Assembly: GCA_018883325.1 (NCBI GenBank)
Contig: VEQH01000048.1
Coordinates: 1 to 36,163 of the forward strand
Reading direction: 5' to 3'
DNA length: 36,163 nucleotides
Origin: Flavobacteriales bacterium
Lineage (GTDB): Bacteria; Bacteroidota; Bacteroidia; Flavobacteriales_D; Crocinitomicaceae
In this document: one piece after another, positions 8,607 through 16,506 of the stretch
Position numbering within the stretch: the first letter of the stretch is position 1
Layout: the number at the start of each line of letters is the position of its first letter
Notes under the pieces: model-generated
The model's database searches: none
Seen by the model: only the letters and a program-made list of their open reading frames with translations
What the model was told of the DNA's origin: nothing
Position numbers and translations under genes: made by a program

Positions 8607-10223
8607 CTATTTATTCGTTTGTAAAAGTTTTTCTGTTAATCCTAAATCTGAAACCAAACTTGCCATTTGATTCCATTGTTCAAATTTTGCCTTTGAGAAA
8701 TATGAAAATCCACCATTTTTATTAATTGAAAATAACATATTCCAATTGGGTTTGCCTTCAAAATTTTGAGTCGTTTTATAGTAGCCTTTACTCTTTAAAA
8801 ATAAGGTACGCTCTAAATTCGTTTTCAAACCTGAAAAATTGACTTTAATGGGTGTTTCACCTTCTTTGTGGATAAGATAGTTTGAATCATTAGTTACTAA
8901 AGCTTCCGATTTTGTTGCATCGCCAAGAACCTTTGCGTCAAGTTCTTCAAATACAATATTTGTATTTTCTTTTTCAGCAATTGCAAGATAATTTACTTCC
9001 CAAAACTGGAAACCACTTCTTAGTCTGATTGTTATGTCCTTGTTTTTCAAATAATTATCAGGTATTTTAATGGCAATTTTTTCAAATTTTGCTTCTCCTA
9101 CTAGATTTATTTGCTCAATTGTTTTCCATTTTCGTTTATTAAAAATTTCAACTTTTAAGGTTATTCCAGCCTTCTCCATGTTTTTCTGTAATTGTCTTTT
9201 CGTTTTCTTAGCATTAGAATGAACCCAAGTTTGAAAATAATCACCAAATAATTTTGTGAATTCATGATAAACAAATCCTCCCCATTTTGGATTTTTGAGT
9301 TCTAAAACCAAATGAGCATTTTTCAAATTTTTATTTTCAAATGAAGCTTGTAAATTTGAAAAACCAGTTTTATCCATCGAATTGAATGAATACGAGTTAT
9401 GATTATCAAAAAGGTTCTTATTTGTCATAATTCCTTCATCATTACTCAAACTCCTAGGTTGATAACTGTTCACAATATTCACAAAATCACCATCCGATGT
9501 TGTTATGATTTCGTCACCCTTCTCGTGGTAAACAGCAACTAATTTCAATAAATTCGTGTATTGTATTTCTCTCTCTTCGTTTCTAATTTCGAGATTCAAC
9601 TCAGAACTTGATTTATTTACATCCTTTATTTTCTTGTAATCAAATCTTTCTAATGTTGGATTCATTGCGCCGGTAAACATTGAATTTGAAAAGTACCATT
9701 GTTCTCCGTCGTTTAAATAAACATGGGGACAAGAGCATGCAACAGCAAGGAAAATCCCAATTGAAGCCGTTGCAATTGCAGCCGATGAAACAACCCAAGA
9801 AAAAGTTGTCAAGCCAATATTGTGTTCAATAATTTGAGCTTTTTGAATTTGATTCACATCAAAATAAATTTCTGAACCTGAGTGTGTTATCTCTGGTAGA
9901 AATAAATGCAATTGTAAAATTTTAAAATGGTCGCCTTTAGAAATTCGAAAATTCTTTTTTGCCAATGCAGTTTGGTAATATAAATTTATTTCAGGCGGAA
10001 CAGAACTGATAACACCCGAAATTGTATTATCAACTTTTTTCCAATTCACTAATTCAAAATAAGCGTCACCTACATGAATAAATATTCTGTTTTTTTTCAT
10101 TTCGGACTCTTCCAATCCAACATGATATTTTTTTGGACTTCCTTGTCTCAAACGGTAAAAACTGCACGAATTGAAAAGCATTACTGAAATAAGTAACCAA
10201 GAAATTAACTTAACTTTTTTCAT
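8607..10223 (-). CDS. Large unknown lipoprotein with internal hydrophobic segment and CSCPHVY motif
   Basis: The signal peptide ends in a lipobox, LFNSC, with Cys20 as the lipidation site. Residues 21-138 look like a soluble domain. Residues about 139-162 are a Gly/Ala/Ser-rich hydrophobic stretch, followed at once by CSCPHVY (163-169) and a DGEQWYF...GAMNPTLERFDY section. I recall similar Cys-Pro-x-Val-Tyr/Leu-Glu-Arg-x-Asp-Tyr segments in unnamed Bacteroidota proteins, but know of no assigned function. The C-terminal 340 residues are beta-rich with a NNIVFEELDAKVL-like part. The ATG follows the radical SAM stop with no gap, so translation is probably coupled. Length 538. Confidence 0.7.
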   Translation of the reverse strand: MKKVKLISWLLISVMLFNSCSFYRLRQGSPKKYHVGLEESEMKKNRIFIHVGDAYFELVNWKKVDNTISGVISSVPPEINLYYQTALAKKNFRISKGDHFKILQLHLFLPEITHSGSEIYFDVNQIQKAQIIEHNIGLTTFSWVVSSAAIATASIGIFLAVACSCPHVYLNDGEQWYFSNSMFTGAMNPTLERFDYKKIKDVNKSSSELNLEIRNEEREIQYTNLLKLVAVYHEKGDEIITTSDGDFVNIVNSYQPRSLSNDEGIMTNKNLFDNHNSYSFNSMDKTGFSNLQASFENKNLKNAHLVLELKNPKWGGFVYHEFTKLFGDYFQTWVHSNAKKTKRQLQKNMEKAGITLKVEIFNKRKWKTIEQINLVGEAKFEKIAIKIPDNYLKNKDITIRLRSGFQFWEVNYLAIAEKENTNIVFEELDAKVLGDATKSEALVTNDSNYLIHKEGETPIKVNFSGLKTNLERTLFLKSKGYYKTTQNFEGKPNWNMLFSINKNGGFSYFSKAKFEQWNQMASLVSDLGLTEKLLQTNK

Positions 10224-11360
10224 CTATTTTTTGTTTAATAATTCACATCCTTCCCCTTTCAAGGACTTAATATCTTCTAAAAGTGTTCCATTTAGAAAAT
10301 GAGATTTTCGGCTTTGACAGAAAGGACAAGCCATTGTGTATCCATCGGTGTCAATGTATATGTATCTTTTTCCTGCACCTCCACATGATTTTACTCGCTG
10401 TTGATAACCAGTGTACTGAATGATTGGAAAATGTTTAAATTGCTTTTCTGTATTCCTACTTATGTAGAAATCTTCCATAATTTTAAACTGTTCAGGATTT
10501 AATTGTACATTTTGTCCTTCGTAATTTCCTGTTGCACGCGGTTCCATCAGTTGAACAAATGGCACTTTTAATTCAAGCGCAAGTTGATGATAAGCTGCCA
10601 AGTTTTCAAGTGAACAAAAGGATTTCGTTACACAAATTGTCATTGTTGTTAATAGCCCAGCATTTTGTGCATTTTTGATAGCTTCAATCGCAAACTTGAA
10701 GGATTTATCATTTCGGCGAAACTTATTATGCTCCGCTTCCAAATAATGATCTAAACTCACAGAAACCCCTGTTAAACCTACTTTTTTCAACTGATTAGCC
10801 TTCTCAATTGTCAATCCATAACCCGATGAATAAATCCAAAAATCACTACTTTTATCTGCTGATTTTAACACTTCAATTAAATCATTAAAACGATTAAGTG
10901 GTTCTCCTCCTCCAAATTGTATCATTGGCACACCATTTTTTTGAAGTTTTGCTACAATTTGTTTGTGTTCTTCTAATGTTAGTACTTCTGGCTGATTCAG
11001 AATTTTACCTTCGTAGCAATGCTCGCAATTCAAAGGACATTTTTTAGTAAATCCAATCTGAACAATCGCCAAATTAGATAATGGATTGTCTTGACTTAAT
11101 GTGGCTAAATTTAAAATTCGCTCAAAAAAATTCGAAAAAGGAATAGCTGGAATATTGCAATTTATATAAACTTGATTGTTGTGTTTGACGTATTTATAAA
11201 AACTTTTATCAATCGTAAATTGCTCCTTAAATCTTTGAATTTCCTTTTTTTTCACCTTAAACCTACTTCCTAATCCATATTTAAAGATTAGAAAGAACAA
11301 GAGCCTTAAGTTTAATTTAAAGAAAAAGAATTTGACACTAAATCCAGATACAATCTTCAC
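10224..11360 (-). CDS. Radical SAM enzyme with SPASM-like C-terminal cysteines
   Basis: The [4Fe-4S]/SAM-binding motif CPLNCEHC is at 108-115 (Cys108, 112, 115). GGGEP follows at 150-154 and a SLDH strand at 202-205, as in the radical SAM barrel. The C-terminal extension has Cys326, Cys345, Cys348 and Cys372 in the arrangement C-x18-C-x2-C-x23-C, with G-x4-C at 340-345, which resembles a short SPASM/Twitch domain holding an auxiliary iron-sulfur cluster. Residues 10-30 are unusually hydrophobic and could be a membrane-association helix. SPASM enzymes usually modify peptides, or proteins such as sulfatases; no precursor peptide gene is visible nearby. The gene heads an operon with a lipoprotein and a barrel. 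The substrate is unknown. Confidence 0.88.
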   Translation of the reverse strand: MKIVSGFSVKFFFFKLNLRLLFFLIFKYGLGSRFKVKKKEIQRFKEQFTIDKSFYKYVKHNNQVYINCNIPAIPFSNFFERILNLATLSQDNPLSNLAIVQIGFTKKCPLNCEHCYEGKILNQPEVLTLEEHKQIVAKLQKNGVPMIQFGGGEPLNRFNDLIEVLKSADKSSDFWIYSSGYGLTIEKANQLKKVGLTGVSVSLDHYLEAEHNKFRRNDKSFKFAIEAIKNAQNAGLLTTMTICVTKSFCSLENLAAYHQLALELKVPFVQLMEPRATGNYEGQNVQLNPEQFKIMEDFYISRNTEKQFKHFPIIQYTGYQQRVKSCGGAGKRYIYIDTDGYTMACPFCQSRKSHFLNGTLLEDIKSLKGEGCELLNKK

Positions 11361-11578
11361 ATGGATAATTTAAAACACCAATAATTGAATCTAAAGTAGT
11401 AAATGGCAATGACTTACTTATATAATTCAAACAAATTGATATTCTAAATTCAAGTTTCAATGGTTTTCCCTATGGATTTTCAAAAACTTTATTTGAAGTT
11501 CTCAAACTAAATTATGAATTGTGAAGCCAATAAAACTAGATGAATTTTACTCAAACTAATTGATAATTCATTTTGATT
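11361..11578. other. Intergenic region between threonine aldolase and radical SAM genes
   Basis: AT-rich spacer of 218 bp. It should hold the promoter of the minus-strand radical SAM operon. The nearest match is the minus-strand reading TACTTTAG, one base off TAnnTTTG, about 30 bp before the start. No hairpin terminator, open frame or repeat was seen. Confidence 0.4.
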
Positions 11579-12604
11579 TCAAACAATTCCAATTGTCTTC
11601 AAACTTTCGCAAACCTCATCAATTTGTGAGAAAGAAACATCCAAATGGGTAACCATTCGAATCATTCCTGGACCAAATGCCATAATTTTTATGTCTTTCT
11701 CCGCTAATTTTGAAATGATTAAATCGCGCTTTGAAGCATCTTTCAGAATGGCAACAACAATATTTGTTTCAACAGGCATAACAGATTCAACCCAACCACA
11801 TTCCAATAAAGCAATTTCAAGTTGCAAGGCTTTCGAATGGTCTTCTTTTAATTTTTCGACATTGTATTTCAAAGCATACAATCCACCTGCGGCGATAATT
11901 CCAGCTTGACGCATTCCACCACCAAATACTTTTCTTACACGTCGAGCTTTTTTGATGAAGTCTGCATTTCCAAGTAAAATTGAACCAACTGGCGCACCTA
12001 AACCCTTTGAAAGACAAATTGAAATCGAGTCAAAATTCGATGCGTATTCCTTGTAATCAACTCCATTTTCGACCAAAGCATTCATCAAACGAGCACCATC
12101 TAAATGCAACGGTAAATTATGTCTATTACACATCTCGCGAATTGCTTTGATGTCGTTAAAATCATAAATTGCTCCTCCTCCTCTATTTGCTGTGTCTTCA
12201 ATTGAAACTAATTGCGTCAACGGAAAATGCACGTCTTCCGGATTGTTGATCCACTCTTCAATTGCTTCAGCTTTCAATCGCCCTCTGTCTCCATCCAAAG
12301 TTCGAATGGAAGCGCCAGAATTTCGAGCAATTCCACCACCTTCATACTTGAAAACGTGACTTTCTTTATTACAAATCACTTCTCCACCAGGTTGTACATG
12401 CACATTTATTGCAATTTGATTGGTCTGAGTTCCTGAAGCACAAAACAAAGCGGCTTCCATTCCGAAAAGTTGTGCCGAATATTCTTGTAATTCATTAATT
12501 GTCGGGTCTTCACCAAAAACATCATCCCCAACTGACGCTGAGAACATGGCATCTAACATTTCTTTTGAAGGCTTGGTTACGGTATCGCTTCTAAGGTCTA
12601 TCAT
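11579..12604 (-). CDS. ltaE: Low-specificity L-threonine aldolase
   Basis: A PLP enzyme (fold type I) that cleaves threonine or allo-threonine to glycine and acetaldehyde. The start MIDLRSDTVTKPS is the family's signature N terminus, with the conserved GDDVFGEDPT at about 26-35. His83 lies in ESHVFKYEGGG, HLDGAR at 167-172 gives the Asp that holds the pyridine ring, and CLSKGLGAPVG has the Schiff-base lysine, Lys200. Length 341 is typical. It is preceded by a 257-bp spacer filled with short tandem repeats and by no clear -7 box, so its promoter position is uncertain. Confidence 0.93.
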   Translation of the reverse strand: MIDLRSDTVTKPSKEMLDAMFSASVGDDVFGEDPTINELQEYSAQLFGMEAALFCASGTQTNQIAINVHVQPGGEVICNKESHVFKYEGGGIARNSGASIRTLDGDRGRLKAEAIEEWINNPEDVHFPLTQLVSIEDTANRGGGAIYDFNDIKAIREMCNRHNLPLHLDGARLMNALVENGVDYKEYASNFDSISICLSKGLGAPVGSILLGNADFIKKARRVRKVFGGGMRQAGIIAAGGLYALKYNVEKLKEDHSKALQLEIALLECGWVESVMPVETNIVVAILKDASKRDLIISKLAEKDIKIMAFGPGMIRMVTHLDVSFSQIDEVCESLKTIGIV

Positions 12605-12631
12605 TTTTTTTCTATAATTTTAGGAGGGAAT

Positions 12632-12679
12632 GGGAATGTGCTAATGAGGGAATGTGCTAATGAGGGAATATGCTAGTGT
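12632..12679 (+). repeat. Three tandem 16-bp repeats
   Basis: GGGAATGTGCTAATGA occurs exactly at 12632-12647 and 12648-12663, and as the diverged copy GGGAATATGCTAGTGT at 12664-12679. The GGGAAT core is shared with the adjoining 8-bp array, which suggests the two arose from one another. Confidence 0.9.
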
Positions 12680-12693
12680 GTTAATGGAGGAAT

Positions 12694-12757
12694 GAGGGAA
12701 TGAGGGAATGAGGGAATGAGAGAACGAGAGAACGAGAGAAGGAGGGAATGAGGGAAT
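12694..12757 (+). repeat. Eight-unit 8-bp tandem array (GAGGGAAT family)
   Basis: Units read GAGGGAAT three times (12694-12717), GAGAGAAC twice (12718-12733), GAGAGAAG once (12734-12741) and GAGGGAAT twice (12742-12757). A degenerate GAGGAAT precedes the array at 12687. The strand is almost pure purine. Read on the minus strand it lies 90-150 bp before the threonine aldolase start. Confidence 0.93.
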
Positions 12758-12861
12758 TTGAAATCAAACCTAAATTTTACATTCTCAACTTTTAACTCTT
12801 AACTTTCAACCCTCAATTTTACATTCTACATTTCCAATTTTACATTTTAAATTCTAAATTC

Positions 12862-13914
12862 CTATTCCTTTTTTTTCTTTTTTTTCTTACTTGGTTTTGT
12901 GGGTTCAGTTTTAATTAAATCAGGATCATCATCAGTGGCAACAGCTTTTTTCGCAGCTTTTTCTTTTTCCTTCTCTGCTTTTTTATCAACACGTTCTTTG
13001 ATGACATGTTTTGCACCAGTCAATTCTTCAAATTCAGTTTCTTCGACAATTTCACCTTTTTCATAAACTGTAATGTGCTTTGGTTTGCCGTTCGGGAAAT
13101 TAAAAGTATGTATTCCATCAGGAATTCCTTTTTTGAAAAACTCTTGCGAAACAATTTCCCCTTTTTCATTCAAAGTCTTGAACTCACCATTTTTGACATT
13201 CATATTCCAATTTTCAACATGCGCTTCCATCCCATTTGGATAATAGAATTTCCAAGTTCCATGCTTTTTACCTTCTTGGTAAAACATATCAATTTCTAAT
13301 TTCCCATCGGCATTGTATGTTTGGTGTTTTCCATGCAAAATTCCGTTTTTGTAATAAACAACTTTTGCCAAAACAGAATTGTCAAAATACTCTTTTTGCG
13401 GGCCATCGTAAACGTTATTCTTGTAGGAAATAAGTCTCATTGTATCGCTTTTAGGATTGTTCTCGAACAAAATATATTGTCCATCTAATTTGTCCAAACT
13501 ATGCGTCACTTCTATTTCCTTTCTTCCTGTACTATCATAGTAAAAAACACTCGTTCCATTTAACTTCCCAAGCACAAACGTTTGTCTCGACTGCAAACAA
13601 CCAGACTCATAATAAGCTGAATCACTTTCACTATCTCTTTTGCCGTTTACAACATTAATCTGTTCCTGTAAAACGCCATTTCTGTAACAAGCAGAACATT
13701 TCCCTGTGTAAAGTGAATGGTAATCAGACTTCGATAAATAAGTATTTGTACGATCGTCATAAGCCACCAAATCATTGCAATTTGCGACCAATTTATAATT
13801 ACAAATCTTTTTCTTTTTATAGCACGGAACGTTTGTTGGACTTGATGTTGGTGCTTGTGCAAAAAGTGTGTTGTAGAAAAATCCCACAAGAAACACAAAA
13901 AATACTTTTTTCAT
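12862..13914 (-). CDS. Exported MORN-repeat (YwqK-like) protein with lysine-rich tail
   Basis: A signal peptide (1-19, ending TLFAQ) is followed by a Cys-containing segment and then repeated MORN-variant units at about 75-285, each with the pattern Y-x-x-G-x-x-x-G-x-x-x-x-Y-x-x-x-G (for example GKKHGTWKFYYPNG). Such proteins are often labelled YwqK-family antitoxins by automated pipelines; no toxin gene is next to it and the signal peptide argues against that role. The last 50 residues are Lys/Glu-rich and low in complexity, ending in a lysine run. The gene is last in a three-gene operon, 9 bp after the thioesterase gene. Function is unknown. Confidence 0.8.
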   Translation of the reverse strand: MKKVFFVFLVGFFYNTLFAQAPTSSPTNVPCYKKKKICNYKLVANCNDLVAYDDRTNTYLSKSDYHSLYTGKCSACYRNGVLQEQINVVNGKRDSESDSAYYESGCLQSRQTFVLGKLNGTSVFYYDSTGRKEIEVTHSLDKLDGQYILFENNPKSDTMRLISYKNNVYDGPQKEYFDNSVLAKVVYYKNGILHGKHQTYNADGKLEIDMFYQEGKKHGTWKFYYPNGMEAHVENWNMNVKNGEFKTLNEKGEIVSQEFFKKGIPDGIHTFNFPNGKPKHITVYEKGEIVEETEFEELTGAKHVIKERVDKKAEKEKEKAAKKAVATDDDPDLIKTEPTKPSKKKKKKKE

Positions 13915-13923
13915 AAACTAGAT

Positions 13924-14325
13924 TTATTCAGGTTTTCTTAATTTTTCGAGCGCAGCTTTCATTTCCTCAGGTATTACTGTTGTTTTTCCAACTCGCGAAT
14001 CAAAACTCACCATCACTGAAACACCTTTTGTGTAAATTTCACCATCAACTTTAACCTCATAACTCAATCGAATACTTTTAGAACCAGCTTCTTCAAAATA
14101 CATGTGAATTTCTGGCACATGTTGAATTAATATCGGTTTAATGTAATCAATTTCGTTGCGAACCAATAAAATCCCGTGTGATTTCCAGTCCCATTCTAAA
14201 CCTAATAATTCTCTGAAATAATGTACACGTGTCATTTCAAAATAGCTTAAATAAACGGCGTTATTTACATGTCCCATAACATCTATGTCTGAGAATCTTA
14301 CTTGGATTTTTGCAGGTTTTATCAT
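13924..14325 (-). CDS. Acyl-CoA thioesterase of the 4HBT/YbgC hotdog family
   Basis: A 133-residue single hotdog domain. The N-terminal VRFSDIDVMGHVNNAVYLSYFE is the classic YbgC/FadM active-site region, with the catalytic Asp in SDIDVMGH. Such enzymes hydrolyse acyl-CoA thioesters in the cytoplasm; chain-length preference cannot be read from the sequence. The ATG overlaps the TGA of the upstream epimerase/dehydratase gene by 4 bp (ATGA), so translation is coupled. Confidence 0.9.
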   Translation of the reverse strand: MIKPAKIQVRFSDIDVMGHVNNAVYLSYFEMTRVHYFRELLGLEWDWKSHGILLVRNEIDYIKPILIQHVPEIHMYFEEAGSKSIRLSYEVKVDGEIYTKGVSVMVSFDSRVGKTTVIPEEMKAALEKLRKPE

Positions 14326-16205
14326 TCGTCTAATTTTTCAAAAATGGAATTATTACTTTTATATTCAACAACTAATTGCTTCATTTTTCGTACCAAAGAA
14401 TCATTATTTTGGAGCGGTATCAAAGCTATCAATTCTTCGAGTAATTGTTCTTGTTTTTCATCACAATCTCTCGTTTTCGCAATTAATATTTTTGAATGGT
14501 GGGTTGGCAATGTGTTTTCTTCATTTGCCAAAAGTTCTTCGTACAATTTCTCTCCAGGGCGCAAACCAGTCACTTTAATTTCTATGTCTTTTCCTAATTC
14601 CAAGCCACTGAGGGAAATCATTTTCTTCGCTAAATCAATAATTTTAACAGATTCTCCCATGTCGAAAACATAAATTTCGCCCCCATTTCCCATTGTTCCA
14701 GCCTCCAAAACCAATTGACATGCTTCAGGAATTGTCATGAAAAAACGAGTAATTCGTTCATCTGTTACAGTTACAGGTCCACCTGATTCGATTTGTTTTT
14801 GAAAAAGTGGAATCACTGAACCATTAGAGCCAAGTACGTTTCCAAAGCGTGTTGTAATAAATTTTGTCGCTGACTTAGCGTTCAAGGATTGGACAAACAA
14901 TTCTGCAATTCGCTTCGATGCGCCCATCACATTTGTAGGATTGACCGCCTTATCCGTTGAAACCATCACAAATTTATCCACCTTAAATTCATCGGCTAGC
15001 GTGGCGATAACCTTCGTTCCAAGCACATTGTTTACAACAGCTTCCACAGGATTTTCTTCCATCAAAGGAACGTGTTTGTATGCTGCAGCGTGAAAAACAA
15101 CCTGCGGAAGGAATTTAGCAATAATTTTATGCATTCGTTTTTCATTGCAAATATCGCCAATGACAAACTGAAAATTAATAGAAGGAAAATCCTTTAATAA
15201 CTCAATTTGTAAGTCATATAGCGCAGATTCAGCTTGGTCTATAAGAATTAAAATAGCTGGTTTAAAACTTGCAATTTCTCTCACCAAACCACTTCCAATC
15301 GAACCAGCGGCCCCAGTAACTAAAACTACCTTGTCTTTCAACTCTTTTTGAATTGATTGGTTGTTTAGTTGAATAGGTGCTCGACCAAGTAAATCTTCAA
15401 TATTGATTTTTGCAAACTGTTTTACAGAAAATTCACCATTTACCCAGCTTTTCAAATTAGGTACTTTTTGAACACTTATTTTCAATTCCAAACAGCGATC
15501 GATAATGTTTTTTTGACTTTCTAAATTAGGTTGTTGAATTGCAATAATCAACGTTTTTACAGCATTTGATTGTACTATTTTTTCAAGTTCACTCGTGTGA
15601 AAAACATGTACACCTTCAATTCTTGTCCCTTTTAATTTAGCGTTGTCATCTAAAAAACCAATTATCAATTGATTATTTCGCGTGTCGTTTTCAATCGTTC
15701 TTTTGGTAACCATTCCTGAAACCCCTGCTCCATATATGATTACACCTTCCTCTTCGTTTTTATTCTTGATTGTTTCGAGGTAAAACAATTTGACAATAAA
15801 TCGACTTCCAACTGCAAAGGCAAAGCTTACTAAAAACTCCATGACCAAAATCGACATTGGAAAAAGAAAATAATGGTCGAGGTAGTAATAGCGAATTAAT
15901 CCAGCAACAAGAAAAATAAGTGAACAAATTAAACTTGCTAAAAATAAACGCTTTAAATCTTCAGTTGACGTATAGCGCACTAAACCTTTGTGGATTTTTA
16001 GCAAATAAAAAACAAGAAACTTAACACCAAAATAAAATAGAATTGACTTGGATAAAATGAGCCATTCTTTTTGAATCAAAGAACTATCTGCCTTCAAATC
16101 AAAGCGTATTAGATAAGCGAATGCCAACGCAAATGCCGCCAAAAGCAAATCAAAAACAACAATAACCCAACGTGGCGTACGTGATCTGAAATGTAAGAAA
16201 TTCAA
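14322..16205 (-). CDS. Membrane-bound nucleotide-sugar 4,6-dehydratase (PglF/WbpM/CapD type)
   Basis: Four hydrophobic helices occupy roughly 12-32, 47-67, 87-108 and 112-134. A first Rossmann fold begins near 155 (IIYGAGVSG) and the catalytic SDR domain near 292 (VTGAAGSIGSG). STDKAVNPTNVMGASKR carries the Lys and modified catalytic triad typical of PglF/WbpM enzymes, which remove water from UDP-GlcNAc as the first step towards 6-deoxy sugars for surface polysaccharides. Length 627 is normal. The start is TTG: the in-frame codons back to the upstream stop contain no ATG, and the family begins with a TPRW-like segment shortly after the start. Homopolymers just upstream leave a little doubt on the exact start. 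Confidence 0.9.
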   Translation of the reverse strand: MNFLHFRSRTPRWVIVVFDLLLAAFALAFAYLIRFDLKADSSLIQKEWLILSKSILFYFGVKFLVFYLLKIHKGLVRYTSTEDLKRLFLASLICSLIFLVAGLIRYYYLDHYFLFPMSILVMEFLVSFAFAVGSRFIVKLFYLETIKNKNEEEGVIIYGAGVSGMVTKRTIENDTRNNQLIIGFLDDNAKLKGTRIEGVHVFHTSELEKIVQSNAVKTLIIAIQQPNLESQKNIIDRCLELKISVQKVPNLKSWVNGEFSVKQFAKINIEDLLGRAPIQLNNQSIQKELKDKVVLVTGAAGSIGSGLVREIASFKPAILILIDQAESALYDLQIELLKDFPSINFQFVIGDICNEKRMHKIIAKFLPQVVFHAAAYKHVPLMEENPVEAVVNNVLGTKVIATLADEFKVDKFVMVSTDKAVNPTNVMGASKRIAELFVQSLNAKSATKFITTRFGNVLGSNGSVIPLFQKQIESGGPVTVTDERITRFFMTIPEACQLVLEAGTMGNGGEIYVFDMGESVKIIDLAKKMISLSGLELGKDIEIKVTGLRPGEKLYEELLANEENTLPTHHSKILIAKTRDCDEKQEQLLEELIALIPLQNNDSLVRKMKQLVVEYKSNNSIFEKLDE

Positions 16206-16506
16206 TTTTTTTATTTTTTTAGTCCTGAAAAATTTGACTCATTACAAAAATAGGAAAAAGAAAATAACAATCCTTTTTTGCTTTGATTTAGGAAGAAAAC
16301 CAAAACCACCGCTTTTAAAAAATCACATTCGAAAAATATGTTTTTACTTGTTTTTAAAGCTATTGGTTTTAATCAAAAGAAAATATTTTCTTAATTTTAA
16401 TTTAATATCAATGCAAGTAAAAGTAAATTCCGTCAACTAATGAAATTGAAATCTGAAATTCATTTTAAAGATTCAAATTTCTAAATCAAATTAAACTTAT
16501 AAAAAC
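16206..16506. other. Divergent intergenic region, epimerase and CotH genes
   Basis: 301 bp of very AT-rich DNA between divergent genes. It holds a minus-strand -7 box (16245-16252) for the dehydratase operon. A short plus-strand open frame inside it has no family resemblance and I do not call it. No clear promoter for the CotH gene was found. Confidence 0.5.
16245..16252 (-). promoter_or_regulatory. Minus-strand -7 box for the dehydratase-thioesterase-MORN operon
   Basis: CAAAAATA on the plus strand is TATTTTTG on the minus strand, matching TAnnTTTG. It lies 39 nt before the TTG start at 16205. Confidence 0.45.

Larger units (their letters stand above)
12605..12861. other. Repeat-rich intergenic spacer upstream of threonine aldolase
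   Basis: 257 bp without a gene. From the aldolase side outward it holds three 16-bp repeats (12632-12679), an eight-unit 8-bp purine-rich array (12694-12757), then a pyrimidine-rich stretch with three copies of ATTTTACATTYT (12774-12785, 12816-12827, 12837-12848). No coding frame or terminator is evident. Confidence 0.8.

Noticed and set aside
6687..11360. WYL regulator as a sign of an anti-phage defence island
   Set aside because: None of the neighbouring genes encodes a nuclease, helicase, reverse transcriptase, NTPase or other recognised defence component.
10224..11360. Classical RiPP cluster around the radical SAM gene
   Set aside because: No short precursor frame with a leader and repeated Cys/Ser/Thr core was found within 11361-11578 or between the operon genes.
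12687..12757. Regularly repeated units that might suggest a CRISPR array
   Set aside because: Units are 8 bp and contiguous with no unique spacers, and there are no cas genes; it is a simple tandem repeat.
12862..13914. MORN-repeat gene as an antitoxin of a toxin-antitoxin pair
   Set aside because: It has a signal peptide, no toxin gene is adjacent, and it is the last gene of an operon with a thioesterase and a dehydratase.
16234..16440. Short plus-strand open frame in the divergent spacer before the CotH gene
   Set aside because: It is Lys/Phe/Asn-rich as expected from AT-rich noncoding DNA, overlaps the minus-strand promoter and resembles no family.
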